Under the pieces are notes generated by a model. It made no database searches. It was not told where the DNA came from and worked only from the letters and a program-made list of their open reading frames with translations. A stretch of DNA of 64,000 nucleotides from Actinokineospora baliensis (lineage in GTDB: Bacteria; Actinomycetota; Actinomycetes; Mycobacteriales; Pseudonocardiaceae): positions 4,080,001 to 4,144,000 of the forward strand of contig NZ_JAFBCK010000001.1 of assembly GCF_016907695.1 (NCBI RefSeq), written 5' to 3'. This document shows, in pieces, positions 1 to 11,513 of this stretch (position 1 is the stretch's first letter; each line of letters begins with the position of its first letter). The position numbers were made by a program, and so were the translations under genes.

Positions 1-2662
<2,662 letters not shown>

Positions 2663-2777
2663 GAAGAGGCTACGCATCCACTGTACGGTGTCTGAGACAC
2701 CAACCACCCCACCAGGGGCAGACCACACGACACTGTGTGGGCGCCTGGGTGGGTTGAGGTTGAGTTTGTTTCATAGT

Positions 2778-2896
2778 GTTTCGGCGGTCATAGCGGTGGG
2801 GAAACGCCCGGTCCCATTCCGAACCCGGAAGCTAAGCCCACCTGCGCCGATGGTACTGCACTCGTGAGGGTGTGGGAGAGTAGGACGCCGCCGGAC
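2778..2896 (+). rRNA. rrf: 5S ribosomal RNA
   Basis: A 119-nt 5S gene follows the 23S gene after a spacer of about 115 nt. The ends GTTTCGGCGGTC and GACGCCGCCGGAC pair as helix I. The loop blocks CCCATTCCGAACCCGGAAG and CCGATGGTACTGCACT are typical of bacterial 5S rRNA. The 23S-5S spacer (2663-2777) contains no tRNA. The order 23S-5S followed directly by a terminator marks the end of an rRNA operon. Confidence 0.96.
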
Positions 2897-2909
2897 AATC
2901 ATTCGAGAA

Positions 2910-2934
2910 CCCCCACCAGGATCCCTGGTGGGGG
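2910..2934 (+). terminator. Intrinsic terminator of the rRNA operon
   Basis: A perfect 11-bp stem (2910-2920 with 2924-2934; arms CCCCCACCAGG / CCTGGTGGGGG) with a 3-nt loop lies 13 bp after the 5S gene. It is followed by a T-rich stretch (ATTTCTCGTTTT), the classic factor-independent form. Confidence 0.93.
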
Positions 2935-2992
2935 ATTTCTCGTTTTCCGGCTCGCCTGCGGCATTGCGACCGGGTCCGTGGTGGTGCGGTGG

Positions 2993-3136
2993 GCTCGATG
3001 GGGCGAACCTGTTTTGCGCGGGGCCCCTGCGCCGCCCGTGGCAGGACCGCAAAGCTGGGGCCGAAAAGCATGGCCCTGCAGCGCACAACGCTACGGGCAC
3101 CGCCACCCCACACAAAACAGGTCCACCCCATCGAGC
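2993..3136 (-). repeat. 144-bp long-hairpin element, copy A
   Basis: The sequence begins GCTCGATGGGG and ends CCCCATCGAGC. Its terminal arms (about 31 bp each: 2993-3023 and 3106-3136) are fully complementary when G-U pairs are allowed. Read on the minus strand it aligns along its whole length with the plus strand of 33596-33740 at close to 90% identity, including the inner blocks CATGCTTTTCGGCCCC and GCTTTGCGGTCCTGCCACGG. It sits between two convergent transcripts (5S rRNA and the first SEFIR gene). No ORF in it is plausible. It could be a MITE-like element, a bidirectional terminator or a structured RNA. Confidence 0.85.
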
Positions 3137-3168
3137 ATTGGGTGGGCTGGCTCTTGGCTGGTCCGGTC

Positions 3169-4140
3169 TCACAACACGGCTCGCCCGCCGAACGGGTTGG
3201 TGATCCCGAGCAGCCTGCACTGGTGGTCGAACTTGTTGAGCGCCTTCAGCGATCGCACCTCGCCCCAGGCGGCGAGCAGCAGCGGGCCGACCAGGAACAG
3301 GCTGCTGGGCCGGTTCGCGATCCCGCCGACGTTCAGGGCGATCACGCGCAACGAGACGACGAGGCCCAGGTAGGTCTCCTGCCACTGGCGAACCCGCCGG
3401 CGGTCTTCCTCACTGGTGGGCAGTCGCACCGCGCTGAGCCGCCACCAGCCCGCCTCCGCGGCGTCGTGGAAGCGGCGGATCGTTCGCGCGTGCTCGACCC
3501 AGCCCGCCTTGGTGATCAGCGGTTTGCGCACGTCCTGTTCGCGCGCCCTGGCCAACTCGGCGCGGATCGCCAGGCAGTGCGGGGAGACCTCCGCCGCGTA
3601 CCCCACCAGGTCCCTCGGCGCTTGCGACCGGTGTCGCTCGGGCTCGGGTTCGGGCGGCAGCGGCGGGACCGCGCCGGGAGCGGGTTTGATCCGGCGCCGC
3701 TGGTGGGTGATGACGCGGACCAGGTCCTCGATCCCCGGGCTGCTCAGCTCCGAGATGGCGAAGTGGCTGGTCAGCGCGGGCATCAGGAACCGCGGCAGAT
3801 CGGCGGGGGAGTGGGTGGGCAGGACCACGGGGAGGATCTTGGCGGTCCACGTGCGTGGGGCGCTGTGCAGCAGGTCGCGCAGGATCGTCGTCTCGGCGAA
3901 TACCCGGTCGGCGCGGCCGGTCCCGCCCGCCGCGGCGGCATAGCGGGGTGAGGCGACGGCGATGACGCGGTCAGCGGACAGGATCGCCCCCGTCGCCCAC
4001 GCCTGCCAATCCAGGCGTTCGTGCTCCCACTGGTCCAGGACCACGTCGATACCCGCGGCGACCAGGAGACGGGCGAGGAAGCGCACGTCGTCCTCGTGGT
4101 CGGCCGAGTCGTGGGCGTAGCTGAGGAACACCTGGGGCAA
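3169..4140 (-). CDS. SEFIR-domain protein, copy 1
   Basis: Encodes about 323 aa. Residues roughly 3-155 resemble the SEFIR branch of the TIR superfamily: VFLSYAHDS at the first strand, GIDVVLDQWEHE at about residue 40, then VIAVASPRY. The C-terminal half holds a shared motif (RLPTSEEDRRRVRQWQETYL) found in the two neighbours but not recognised. I prefer the TTG start at 4140 over the GTG at 4167, because GGAGGGGA lies about 8-10 nt upstream of the TTG; the same arrangement recurs in all three copies. Known: bacterial SEFIR and TIR proteins act in phage defence, often by depleting NAD. Inferred: an effector here. No separate sensor domain is recognised. Last gene of a three-gene tandem array. 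Confidence 0.8.
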   Translation of the reverse strand: MPQVFLSYAHDSADHEDDVRFLARLLVAAGIDVVLDQWEHERLDWQAWATGAILSADRVIAVASPRYAAAAGGTGRADRVFAETTILRDLLHSAPRTWTAKILPVVLPTHSPADLPRFLMPALTSHFAISELSSPGIEDLVRVITHQRRRIKPAPGAVPPLPPEPEPERHRSQAPRDLVGYAAEVSPHCLAIRAELARAREQDVRKPLITKAGWVEHARTIRRFHDAAEAGWWRLSAVRLPTSEEDRRRVRQWQETYLGLVVSLRVIALNVGGIANRPSSLFLVGPLLLAAWGEVRSLKALNKFDHQCRLLGITNPFGGRAVL

Positions 4141-4195
4141 GATCGCGTCCCCTCCGGCCGGTGCCACGGGCGTCGAAGATCATCCCACGTGCCCC

Positions 4196-5143
4196 CTACC
4201 CGGACGCAGCCTTCTCGAGCAGTTCGCTCTGGTGCTTGAACTCGGAGAGCCGCTTGGCCACCCGGGTCGCCGCGTGGCTGACGACGAACGGGTCCGCCAG
4301 GGCCAGCAGGGTGGGCTTGCTCGCCCACTCCTCGCACGCCGCCGCGAGCTGGCCCGCCGCGGTCGTGAACCGCAGGTAGGACTCCTGCCACCGGCGCACC
4401 TGACGGCGATCTTCTTCGGCGGTCGGCAGCCGCACCGCGGCCAGGGCGGACCACCCCGCGTCGAACGCCGCGTGGTGGCGGCGAATCCTCTCCGCGTTGG
4501 CCCTGCGGCCCGCCTTCGTCAGCAGCGCGAGGTCGCCCTGCTCCCAGGTTTCCGGGGTGAGTTCGGCCTGCAGCGCGTTCCCGAGCGGGGCCACGTCGGC
4601 GACGTAGGCCGCTAGGTCGCGGGGCTCCTCCCGCAGCTGCGGTTCGGGGGTCGGTGGCAGCAGCGGGATCTCGCCGAGGGCGGGCTTGAGGAGGCGCGGC
4701 TGCCCGGTGATCACGCGGACCAGGTCCTCGATCCCGGGGCCGCTGAGCTCGGTGATCGCGAAGTGGCCGGTCAGCGCCGGGAGCAGGAACCGCGGCAGGT
4801 CGCGGCGGGAGTGGGTGGGCAGCACCACGGGGAGGATCTTGGCTGTCCACTCCGCTGGGGCCTCTTGCAGCAGGTCGCGCAGGATCGTCGTCTCGGCGAC
4901 TGCCCGCCCATCGACCTGGCTCGTCCCGTCCGCCGCCGCCGCGTACCGGGGCGACGCGACCGCGATGACCCGGTCAGCCGTGAGGATTGCCCCGGTTGCC
5001 CACGTGTGCCAGTCGTGGCGCTCGTGTTCCCACTGGTCGAGCACCACGTCGATTCCCATCGCCACCAGGAGGCGGGAGAGGAAGCGCACGTCGTCCTCGT
5101 GCTCGGTCGAGTCGTGCGCGTAGCTGACGAACACCTGGACCAA
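4196..5143 (-). CDS. SEFIR-domain protein, copy 2
   Basis: Encodes about 315 aa and is paralogous to both neighbours over its whole length: SEFIR-like N-terminal domain (VFVSYAHDS, GIDVVLDQWEHERHDW, VIAVASPRY) and the same C-terminal region with RLPTAEEDRRQVRRWQESYL. The TTG at 5143 is preceded by GGAGGGGA; the GTG at 5170 is an alternative start. The gene lies about 30 bp from the next copy on either side and all three run the same way, so one transcript is likely. Its 5' 160 bp are almost identical to copy 3, while the rest has diverged. It could act alone or in a complex with the paralogues; the sequence does not decide. Confidence 0.8.
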   Translation of the reverse strand: MVQVFVSYAHDSTEHEDDVRFLSRLLVAMGIDVVLDQWEHERHDWHTWATGAILTADRVIAVASPRYAAAADGTSQVDGRAVAETTILRDLLQEAPAEWTAKILPVVLPTHSRRDLPRFLLPALTGHFAITELSGPGIEDLVRVITGQPRLLKPALGEIPLLPPTPEPQLREEPRDLAAYVADVAPLGNALQAELTPETWEQGDLALLTKAGRRANAERIRRHHAAFDAGWSALAAVRLPTAEEDRRQVRRWQESYLRFTTAAGQLAAACEEWASKPTLLALADPFVVSHAATRVAKRLSEFKHQSELLEKAASG

Positions 5144-5173
5144 GATCGCGTCCCCTCCAGCGGGTGCCACGGG
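5011..5173. repeat. Near-identical patch shared with 6020-6182
   Basis: These 163 bp cover the start region and first 40-odd codons of SEFIR copy 2. By eye they differ from 6020-6182 at only about five or six positions, although the remainder of the two genes has drifted far apart. The patch includes the ribosome-binding site and leader. Confidence 0.85.
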
Positions 5174-5201
5174 TGCGAGATCATCCCACTCGGCACGGAG
5201 T

Positions 5202-6152
5202 TCAGGTCGTCGGGTTGGCGATGCCCAACAGGGTGCTGCGGCGGCTGAGCTCTGAGTAGGCGTTGTTCGCGCGCATCATGGACCAGCCGGTGGCGAGCGA
5301 GGCGCCTGGCAGCAGGGCGAGGAGCGGGCTCTTCGCGATCTTCGTGGTCCTGCCTGAAGCCTCGTCGAGCAGTTGTACCAGGCGAAGGTAAGCCTCCTGC
5401 CAGTGGCGGACACTGCGTCGGTCGTCCTCACCGGTGGGCAGTGGCACCGCGCTCAGGTCGTGCCAGCCCGCCTTGAGGACATCGTGGAACTGGTGGAGTC
5501 TGCGGGCGCTCGCGCCCCAGCCCTCGGTCGTACGGCTCGCCTCGTCCATGTAGCTGCGGATCCTCAGGCACACCAGCGACACGTCCGCAGCGTAATCTTC
5601 CATACCCCGGTGCACCTGCTTCTCGGAGCGTCGCTCGTCGAGGTCCGCCTCCGGCTCCGGCGGGAGGTGTGGAATCCCCCCTACCGCGGGGCGGACCCGC
5701 TTCGGCTGCTTGGTGATCACGCGAACCAGGTCTTCCACCCCAGCACTGCTGAGCTCGGTGAGCGTGTAGTAGTCCGCGATCGAAGGGGTCAGGAAGTCGG
5801 GGAGATCGCATGGGCCGTACTGGGGGAAGACGACGGGGAGGATCTTGGTTGTCCACTCCGCCCAGGAGCTGACCAGCCGGTCGCGCAGTGCTTTCGCCTC
5901 GTGCACCACTGTGCGGTCCGCGTAGGTGCCGTTCCCGTTGGCCGCAGCGACATAGCGGGGCGAGGCGATCACGATGACGTGATCCGCGTCGTAGATTGCC
6001 CGCATGACCCACTCTGACCAGTCGTGGCGCTCGTGCTCCCACTGGTCCAACACCACGTCGATTCCCATCGCCACCAGGAGGCGGGCGAGGAAGCGCACGT
6101 CGTCCTCGTGCTCGGTCGAGTCGTGCGCGTAGCTGACGAACACCTGGACCAA
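5202..6152 (-). CDS. SEFIR-domain protein, copy 3
   Basis: Encodes about 316 aa and is the most upstream gene of the tandem trio. The N-terminal domain carries VFVSYAHDS, GIDVVLDQWEHERHDW and VIVIASPRYV. The C-terminal half keeps PLPTGEDDRRSVRHWQEAYL and ends with a hydrophobic segment (LLALLPGASLATGW) that could touch a membrane. The TTG at 6152 has GGAGGAGA about 8-10 nt upstream, better placed than the two upstream GTGs (6179, 6200). The C-terminal region diverges more than the N-terminal one, as expected if that part recognises different triggers. This is inference from family behaviour. Confidence 0.8.
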   Translation of the reverse strand: MVQVFVSYAHDSTEHEDDVRFLARLLVAMGIDVVLDQWEHERHDWSEWVMRAIYDADHVIVIASPRYVAAANGNGTYADRTVVHEAKALRDRLVSSWAEWTTKILPVVFPQYGPCDLPDFLTPSIADYYTLTELSSAGVEDLVRVITKQPKRVRPAVGGIPHLPPEPEADLDERRSEKQVHRGMEDYAADVSLVCLRIRSYMDEASRTTEGWGASARRLHQFHDVLKAGWHDLSAVPLPTGEDDRRSVRHWQEAYLRLVQLLDEASGRTTKIAKSPLLALLPGASLATGWSMMRANNAYSELSRRSTLLGIANPTT

Positions 6153-6182
6153 GATCGCGTCTCCTCCAGCGGGTGCCACGGG
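6020..6182. repeat. Near-identical patch shared with 5011-5173
   Basis: Partner of 5011-5173 at the 5' end of SEFIR copy 3. The equivalent part of copy 1 (about 4010-4168) is clearly more divergent. Confidence 0.85.
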
Positions 6183-6269
6183 CGTCGAAGATCGTCCCAC
6201 GGGCCGCGGGGAGAAAGGGGATCGCGCCCCCAGCCAGGCTTGAGGACGCGATCGTCGAGCGAGAACCCC

Positions 6270-7205
6270 TTATCCGATGGGCAGTTCCGCCCGAACGTCG
6301 TCCCCCCGGTGGGTCAGCGTGGCCCCGCACGTGCGCAGGGCCCCGAGCGCGGCCGCGTTGCCCGTTGAGGTGTCCGCGACGATGGTGCGGACCCCCGCGG
6401 CGGCGGCTTCGGCGACCAGGGCTCGCAGGGCGGCCGTTCCGATGCCCTTGCCTCGGGCGGAGCGGCCGAGCCACATGCCGGTTTCGGCCTCATCTTGCGA
6501 CAGGCGGGCCATGCGGATCATGCCGGTGAAGCTGCCCTCGGACTCGACCGCGTACATCACCGTCCCGTTCGCGCCGTGGAAGTGGGCGCGGTGGAACTCG
6601 CGGAAGGCGTTCTCCGTTGCCGGGGTCCAGGTGCTGGTGCCGTCCTGGACCGGCATGACGTCGATGGGGCGGGCCTCGTGCACCGCCACGCTCAGCAGCC
6701 GTTCGGTGGTGGCCTCGTCGAGGGGCACCAGCCGGACGCTGGGGTTGGTGGGTTTGTCGGCCCGCACGACGTCGTGGATGCGGTCGAGGAAGCGGCGGGC
6801 CATGGCCAGCTCGGCTCCGTCGAACTCGCGCATCGCGTCGACCATGTCGGTGATCAGGCCGCCGTAGAAGGACCAGCCGAGCCGGATGGCGTCGTCCTGG
6901 ACCGTGAGCAGGACCCGTCTGCGGTCGCGGTTGTCCCGGGTTCTGCGCACGTAGCCCGCGCGGACCAGGCGGTCGACCAGTGCCGTGACCGAGGCCGAGT
7001 TGAGCGCCAGCTTGCCGCTGAGCCACCCCGGCGTCGCCGGGACCTCTTCGCGCCGCGCGTCGAGCAGGTGCATGAGCGCGCGCAGGTCCGTCGGATGCAG
7101 GCCGTTGGCGGCGGCGAACTCCGCGGCCATCAGGTCGAGTCTGCCGGTGATCCGGCGCAGCAGGTGTACCAGCTCCAGTCCCGCGTCCCCGTCGTCCACG
7201 TCCAC
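6270..7205 (-). CDS. MarR-type regulator fused to GNAT acetyltransferase
   Basis: Encodes about 311 aa. The first 145 residues form a MarR-like winged helix (LRALMHLLDARREE, then SGKLALNSASVTALVDRLVRAG, and the wing RTRDNRDRRRVLLT). The second half is a GNAT domain with the acetyl-CoA loop GRSARGKGIGTAALRALV. The GTG at 7205 is chosen because GGAGG lies 6 nt upstream; an open frame extends to 7313 without such a site. Known: fusions of this type form an established actinobacterial family whose substrate is usually unknown. The protein is cytoplasmic. It probably regulates its own region or a neighbour, but no operator was identified. Confidence 0.88.
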   Translation of the reverse strand: MDVDDGDAGLELVHLLRRITGRLDLMAAEFAAANGLHPTDLRALMHLLDARREEVPATPGWLSGKLALNSASVTALVDRLVRAGYVRRTRDNRDRRRVLLTVQDDAIRLGWSFYGGLITDMVDAMREFDGAELAMARRFLDRIHDVVRADKPTNPSVRLVPLDEATTERLLSVAVHEARPIDVMPVQDGTSTWTPATENAFREFHRAHFHGANGTVMYAVESEGSFTGMIRMARLSQDEAETGMWLGRSARGKGIGTAALRALVAEAAAAGVRTIVADTSTGNAAALGALRTCGATLTHRGDDVRAELPIG

Positions 7206-7321
7206 GTGGCACCTCCGCGTGAGCGCCGCCTCGTGGGCGAGCGCGCCGAGTGAGAAGAAGTCAACCAAGGGGCGGACCGGCGGTCCGCCCGCGAAAGAAA
7301 CACCCGGCCGCAACGGGCTGA

Positions 7322-7353
7322 GCGGCTGCCCGGGGGTTGACCCGAGCAGCCGC
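7322..7353 (-). terminator. Hairpin terminator of the chitinase gene
   Basis: The stem is 13 bp with a single G-T wobble (7322-7334 with 7341-7353; outer arms GCGGCTGC / GCAGCCGC) and the loop is 6 nt. It starts 28 bp beyond the chitinase stop codon. No T-run follows, as is common in actinobacteria. Confidence 0.75.
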
Positions 7354-7380
7354 CCACATCCGGCCCGTCCCAGCCGGAGA

Positions 7381-9024
<1,644 letters not shown>

Positions 9025-9063
9025 TTGTTCACCTCGGAAGGGAGCAGGGATAACACTGTCTAC

Positions 9064-9079
9064 CGTGGTCCAGACCAAT
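9064..9079. promoter_or_regulatory. DasR-type dre box 1 upstream of chitinase
   Basis: CGTGGTCCAGACCAAT agrees with 12 of 16 positions of the published dre consensus ACTGGTCTAGACCACT. It lies 40 bp before the chitinase start. A dasR gene is present at 13983. Confidence 0.8.
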
Positions 9080-9088
9080 TCTTCGGGA

Positions 9089-9104
9089 CAAGGTCTAGAC
9101 CAAT
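9089..9104. promoter_or_regulatory. DasR-type dre box 2 upstream of chitinase
   Basis: CAAGGTCTAGACCAAT has a perfect palindromic core GGTCTAGACC. It lies 25 bp (centre to centre) from box 1. Paired boxes suggest tight repression by DasR. Confidence 0.85.
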
Positions 9105-9173
9105 AGTCTCACTCGAATGGAGCAGTGGCGCCAATCGAACGGACCGTCTGGGTGCGCGTGCGGACACGCGCGG

Positions 9174-10676
9174 TCACCGATCGGTGAGACCGGTGGGGTT
9201 GGTGTGCCTGGCTCGTCCGGACACCGCGGCCGCGCTGATCACCTCCGCCGCCGCGCGCAGGCTCGAGCGCGAGCCGCCGAACGTGTCGATCCGGCCCAGG
9301 GCGCCCAGTTCGGGCCCCGGGGTGCCGGTTTCCACGTGCACGACCGCCGTGGCGGCCCGGACGAGGCCAGCCACCAGTTCGAGCACCGCGGGGTGCCGGT
9401 GCGCGTCACGGGTGGTCACGACGACCTCCCGCCCGCGCGCCAGCTCGAACAGCTCGCCCGGCTCCGCCGCGGTCACCCGCAGGGCCCTCGTGCCGGGGAG
9501 CAGTTCGACCAGGTGCGGGCCCAGTCCCCAGGGGACCGGACCGGCGGCGATGGTCGGCTCGACTTCCACGTCGACCACCACCAGTTCAGGGGACAACGCT
9601 GGGAGGTGGGTGGTCCGCGTGGCCTTGCGCGCCACGGTCATGCCCAGGTCCACCTCGTCGCGCGCGGCGACGCCACCGGTCGGCGGCACACCAAGCGAGC
9701 GGGTGCGCTCGGCCGCGTGCGCCAGCCTCTCCTCCGACAGCGTGCCCGCCACGACCTCGGCCACGATCCGCTCGACGATCACCGCGACCGCGTCGGCGTC
9801 GGCGATCTCGCCGCCGATGCACAGCGCGTCCGCCCCGGCCCGCAGCGACCGCACCGCGGCGTCGGCCAGACCGGCCGCGTTGCCCAGGTGCCCGGCCACC
9901 GCGCCCATCTCCAGCGCGTCGGTGACCACCGCCCCGGTGAAGCCGAGTTGGCCGCGCAGCACGTCCTGGATCGCCGTCGGGTTGACCGTCGCGGGGTCCT
10001 CGCCCCACCCGGGCACCACCAGGTGCCCGGTCATCACCGACCGCACCCCCGCGGCGATCGCCGCGCGGAACGGGACGAGCTCCACCGCGTCGAGCTCCTC
10101 CGGTGTGCGCGGCAGCACCGGCAGGGTGAAGTGCGAGTCCGAAGTGGACGCACCGTGCCCCGGGAAGTGCTTGGCGCAGGCCGCGACGCCCGCGCTCTGC
10201 ATGCCGCGCACGTAGGCGGCCACGTGCGCGGCCGCGGCGTAGGGGTCCGCGCCGAAGGCGCGCACCCCGATGATCGGGTCGTCCGGGGTCAGCGTCAGGT
10301 CCGCGCACGGCGCGAGGTCCAGGGTGACCCCGCAGGCGGCGAGCCTGGCGCCCAGCGCGGTGCCGACCTCGGCGGTGAGGCCGAGGTCGGCGGCCGCGCC
10401 GAGCGCCAGCGGTCCGGGCAGCGTGGAGCCGGTGGCGGCGTCGAGCCTGGTGACGTCGCCACCCTCCTCATCGATGCCGATGACCACGTCGGCGCGCTCG
10501 GCCCGCAGTTGCGCGGTCAGCGCGGCGACCTGCTCGTCGTCGACGATGTTGCGCCCGAACAGCACCACCCCGCCCAGGCCCTCGGCCAGCCGCTCCCGCA
10601 CCCAGTCCGGGGCGCTGGTGCCCGCGAATCCGGGCAGCAGCACACCCTCGGCGAGCGCGTGTAAGCGCGAGGCCAT
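9174..10676 (-). CDS. dasD: GH3 beta-N-acetylglucosaminidase (DasD/NagZ type)
   Basis: Encodes about 500 aa without a signal peptide, so it is cytoplasmic. The GH3 N-acetylglucosaminidase signature KHFPGHG lies near residue 168, followed by the SDSHF loop that holds the Asp-His acid/base dyad. The nucleophile motif is VVTDALEM near residue 252. The ATG at 10676 overlaps the dasC stop by one base (TGATG), showing translational coupling. In Streptomyces the dasABC genes are followed by dasD, an intracellular enzyme that releases GlcNAc from imported chito-oligosaccharides. Synteny and motifs support the same job here. Recycling of peptidoglycan sugars, as for NagZ, is an alternative. A 12-bp palindrome (9175-9186) overlaps the stop codon. 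Confidence 0.9.
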   Translation of the reverse strand: MASRLHALAEGVLLPGFAGTSAPDWVRERLAEGLGGVVLFGRNIVDDEQVAALTAQLRAERADVVIGIDEEGGDVTRLDAATGSTLPGPLALGAAADLGLTAEVGTALGARLAACGVTLDLAPCADLTLTPDDPIIGVRAFGADPYAAAAHVAAYVRGMQSAGVAACAKHFPGHGASTSDSHFTLPVLPRTPEELDAVELVPFRAAIAAGVRSVMTGHLVVPGWGEDPATVNPTAIQDVLRGQLGFTGAVVTDALEMGAVAGHLGNAAGLADAAVRSLRAGADALCIGGEIADADAVAVIVERIVAEVVAGTLSEERLAHAAERTRSLGVPPTGGVAARDEVDLGMTVARKATRTTHLPALSPELVVVDVEVEPTIAAGPVPWGLGPHLVELLPGTRALRVTAAEPGELFELARGREVVVTTRDAHRHPAVLELVAGLVRAATAVVHVETGTPGPELGALGRIDTFGGSRSSLRAAAEVISAAAVSGRARHTNPTGLTDR

Positions 10677-11509
10677 CAGCCCTTCACCGCCCCGGCCGTG
10701 GAACCGGAGACCAGCTTGCGCTGCACCAGCAGGAAGAAGATCAGCGCGGGGATCGCGTAGATCACCGAGGCGGCCATGATGCCGCCCCAGTCGGTGCCGA
10801 ACGCGGTCTTGAACGAGGAGAGCCACACCGGCAGCGTCTGCTTGTCCTTCTCCCGCATGAACACCAGCGCGTAGAGGAACTCGTTCCACGCGGTGATGAA
10901 GCTGAACACCGAGGTGGCGACCAGGCCGGGGCCAAGCAGCGGCAGCGTGACGCGGGTGAACACGCCCCAGCGCCCGCAGCCGTCGACCATCGCGGCCTCT
11001 TCCAGCTCCAGCGGGATGCCCTTGACGAAGCCGCGCAGCGTCCACACCGTGAACGGCAGCGTGAAGGCCACGTAGACCAGCAGCAGACCCCACAGCGAGT
11101 TGAGCAGGTCGGCGTCGCGCATGATCAGGTACATCGGCACGAACAGCGCTTCCAGCGGCGCCAGCTGCGCGATCAGCACCAGCAGGATGAAGCCCTTGCG
11201 GCCCCGGAAGCGCAGCCGCGCCAGCGGCACCGCGGCCAGCAGCCCGGCCGCCAGGGCGCAGGCGACCGCGCCGAGGGTGACGATCAGGCTGTTGGTCAGG
11301 AAGGTCGTGAAGTCGGGCTTGGTGATGGCGTTGACGAAGTTCTTCAGCGTCGCCGTGGTCGGGATCAGGTCGTAGGCGGGCGAGAGGATCTGCGCCGGTG
11401 TCTTGAGCGCGGTGGTGAACATCCAGTAGGTCGGGAACAGGAAGAACCCGGCCAGCACCAGGCCGAACACCGCGAGTGCCACGCGCTGGGCGGGCGACTT
11501 GTGCAGCAT
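10676..11509 (-). CDS. dasC: DasC, ABC sugar permease
   Basis: Encodes 277 aa with six predicted membrane segments. The first follows a short cytoplasmic N-terminus (VALAVFGLVLAGFFLFP). The cytoplasmic EAA loop that contacts the ATPase reads LELEEAAMVDGCGRWGVFTRVTLPLLGPG. It belongs to the MalG-like inner-membrane components of carbohydrate ABC importers. It lies 4 bp downstream of dasB and overlaps dasD by one base. No ATPase gene is present in the operon, consistent with the known use of the shared MsiK ATPase by Das systems. Confidence 0.92.
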   Translation of the reverse strand: MLHKSPAQRVALAVFGLVLAGFFLFPTYWMFTTALKTPAQILSPAYDLIPTTATLKNFVNAITKPDFTTFLTNSLIVTLGAVACALAAGLLAAVPLARLRFRGRKGFILLVLIAQLAPLEALFVPMYLIMRDADLLNSLWGLLLVYVAFTLPFTVWTLRGFVKGIPLELEEAAMVDGCGRWGVFTRVTLPLLGPGLVATSVFSFITAWNEFLYALVFMREKDKQTLPVWLSSFKTAFGTDWGGIMAASVIYAIPALIFFLLVQRKLVSGSTAGAVKG

Positions 11510-11513
11510 GGCT

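Noticed and set aside
2993..3136. tRNA or tmRNA as explanation of the hairpin element
   Set aside because: The element is one long rod with no cloverleaf, no CCA end and no T-loop consensus.
6213..6270. Terminator after the MarR-GNAT gene
   Set aside because: Only a 7-bp GATCGCG/CGCGATC stem with a long loop is present; it is too weak to list.
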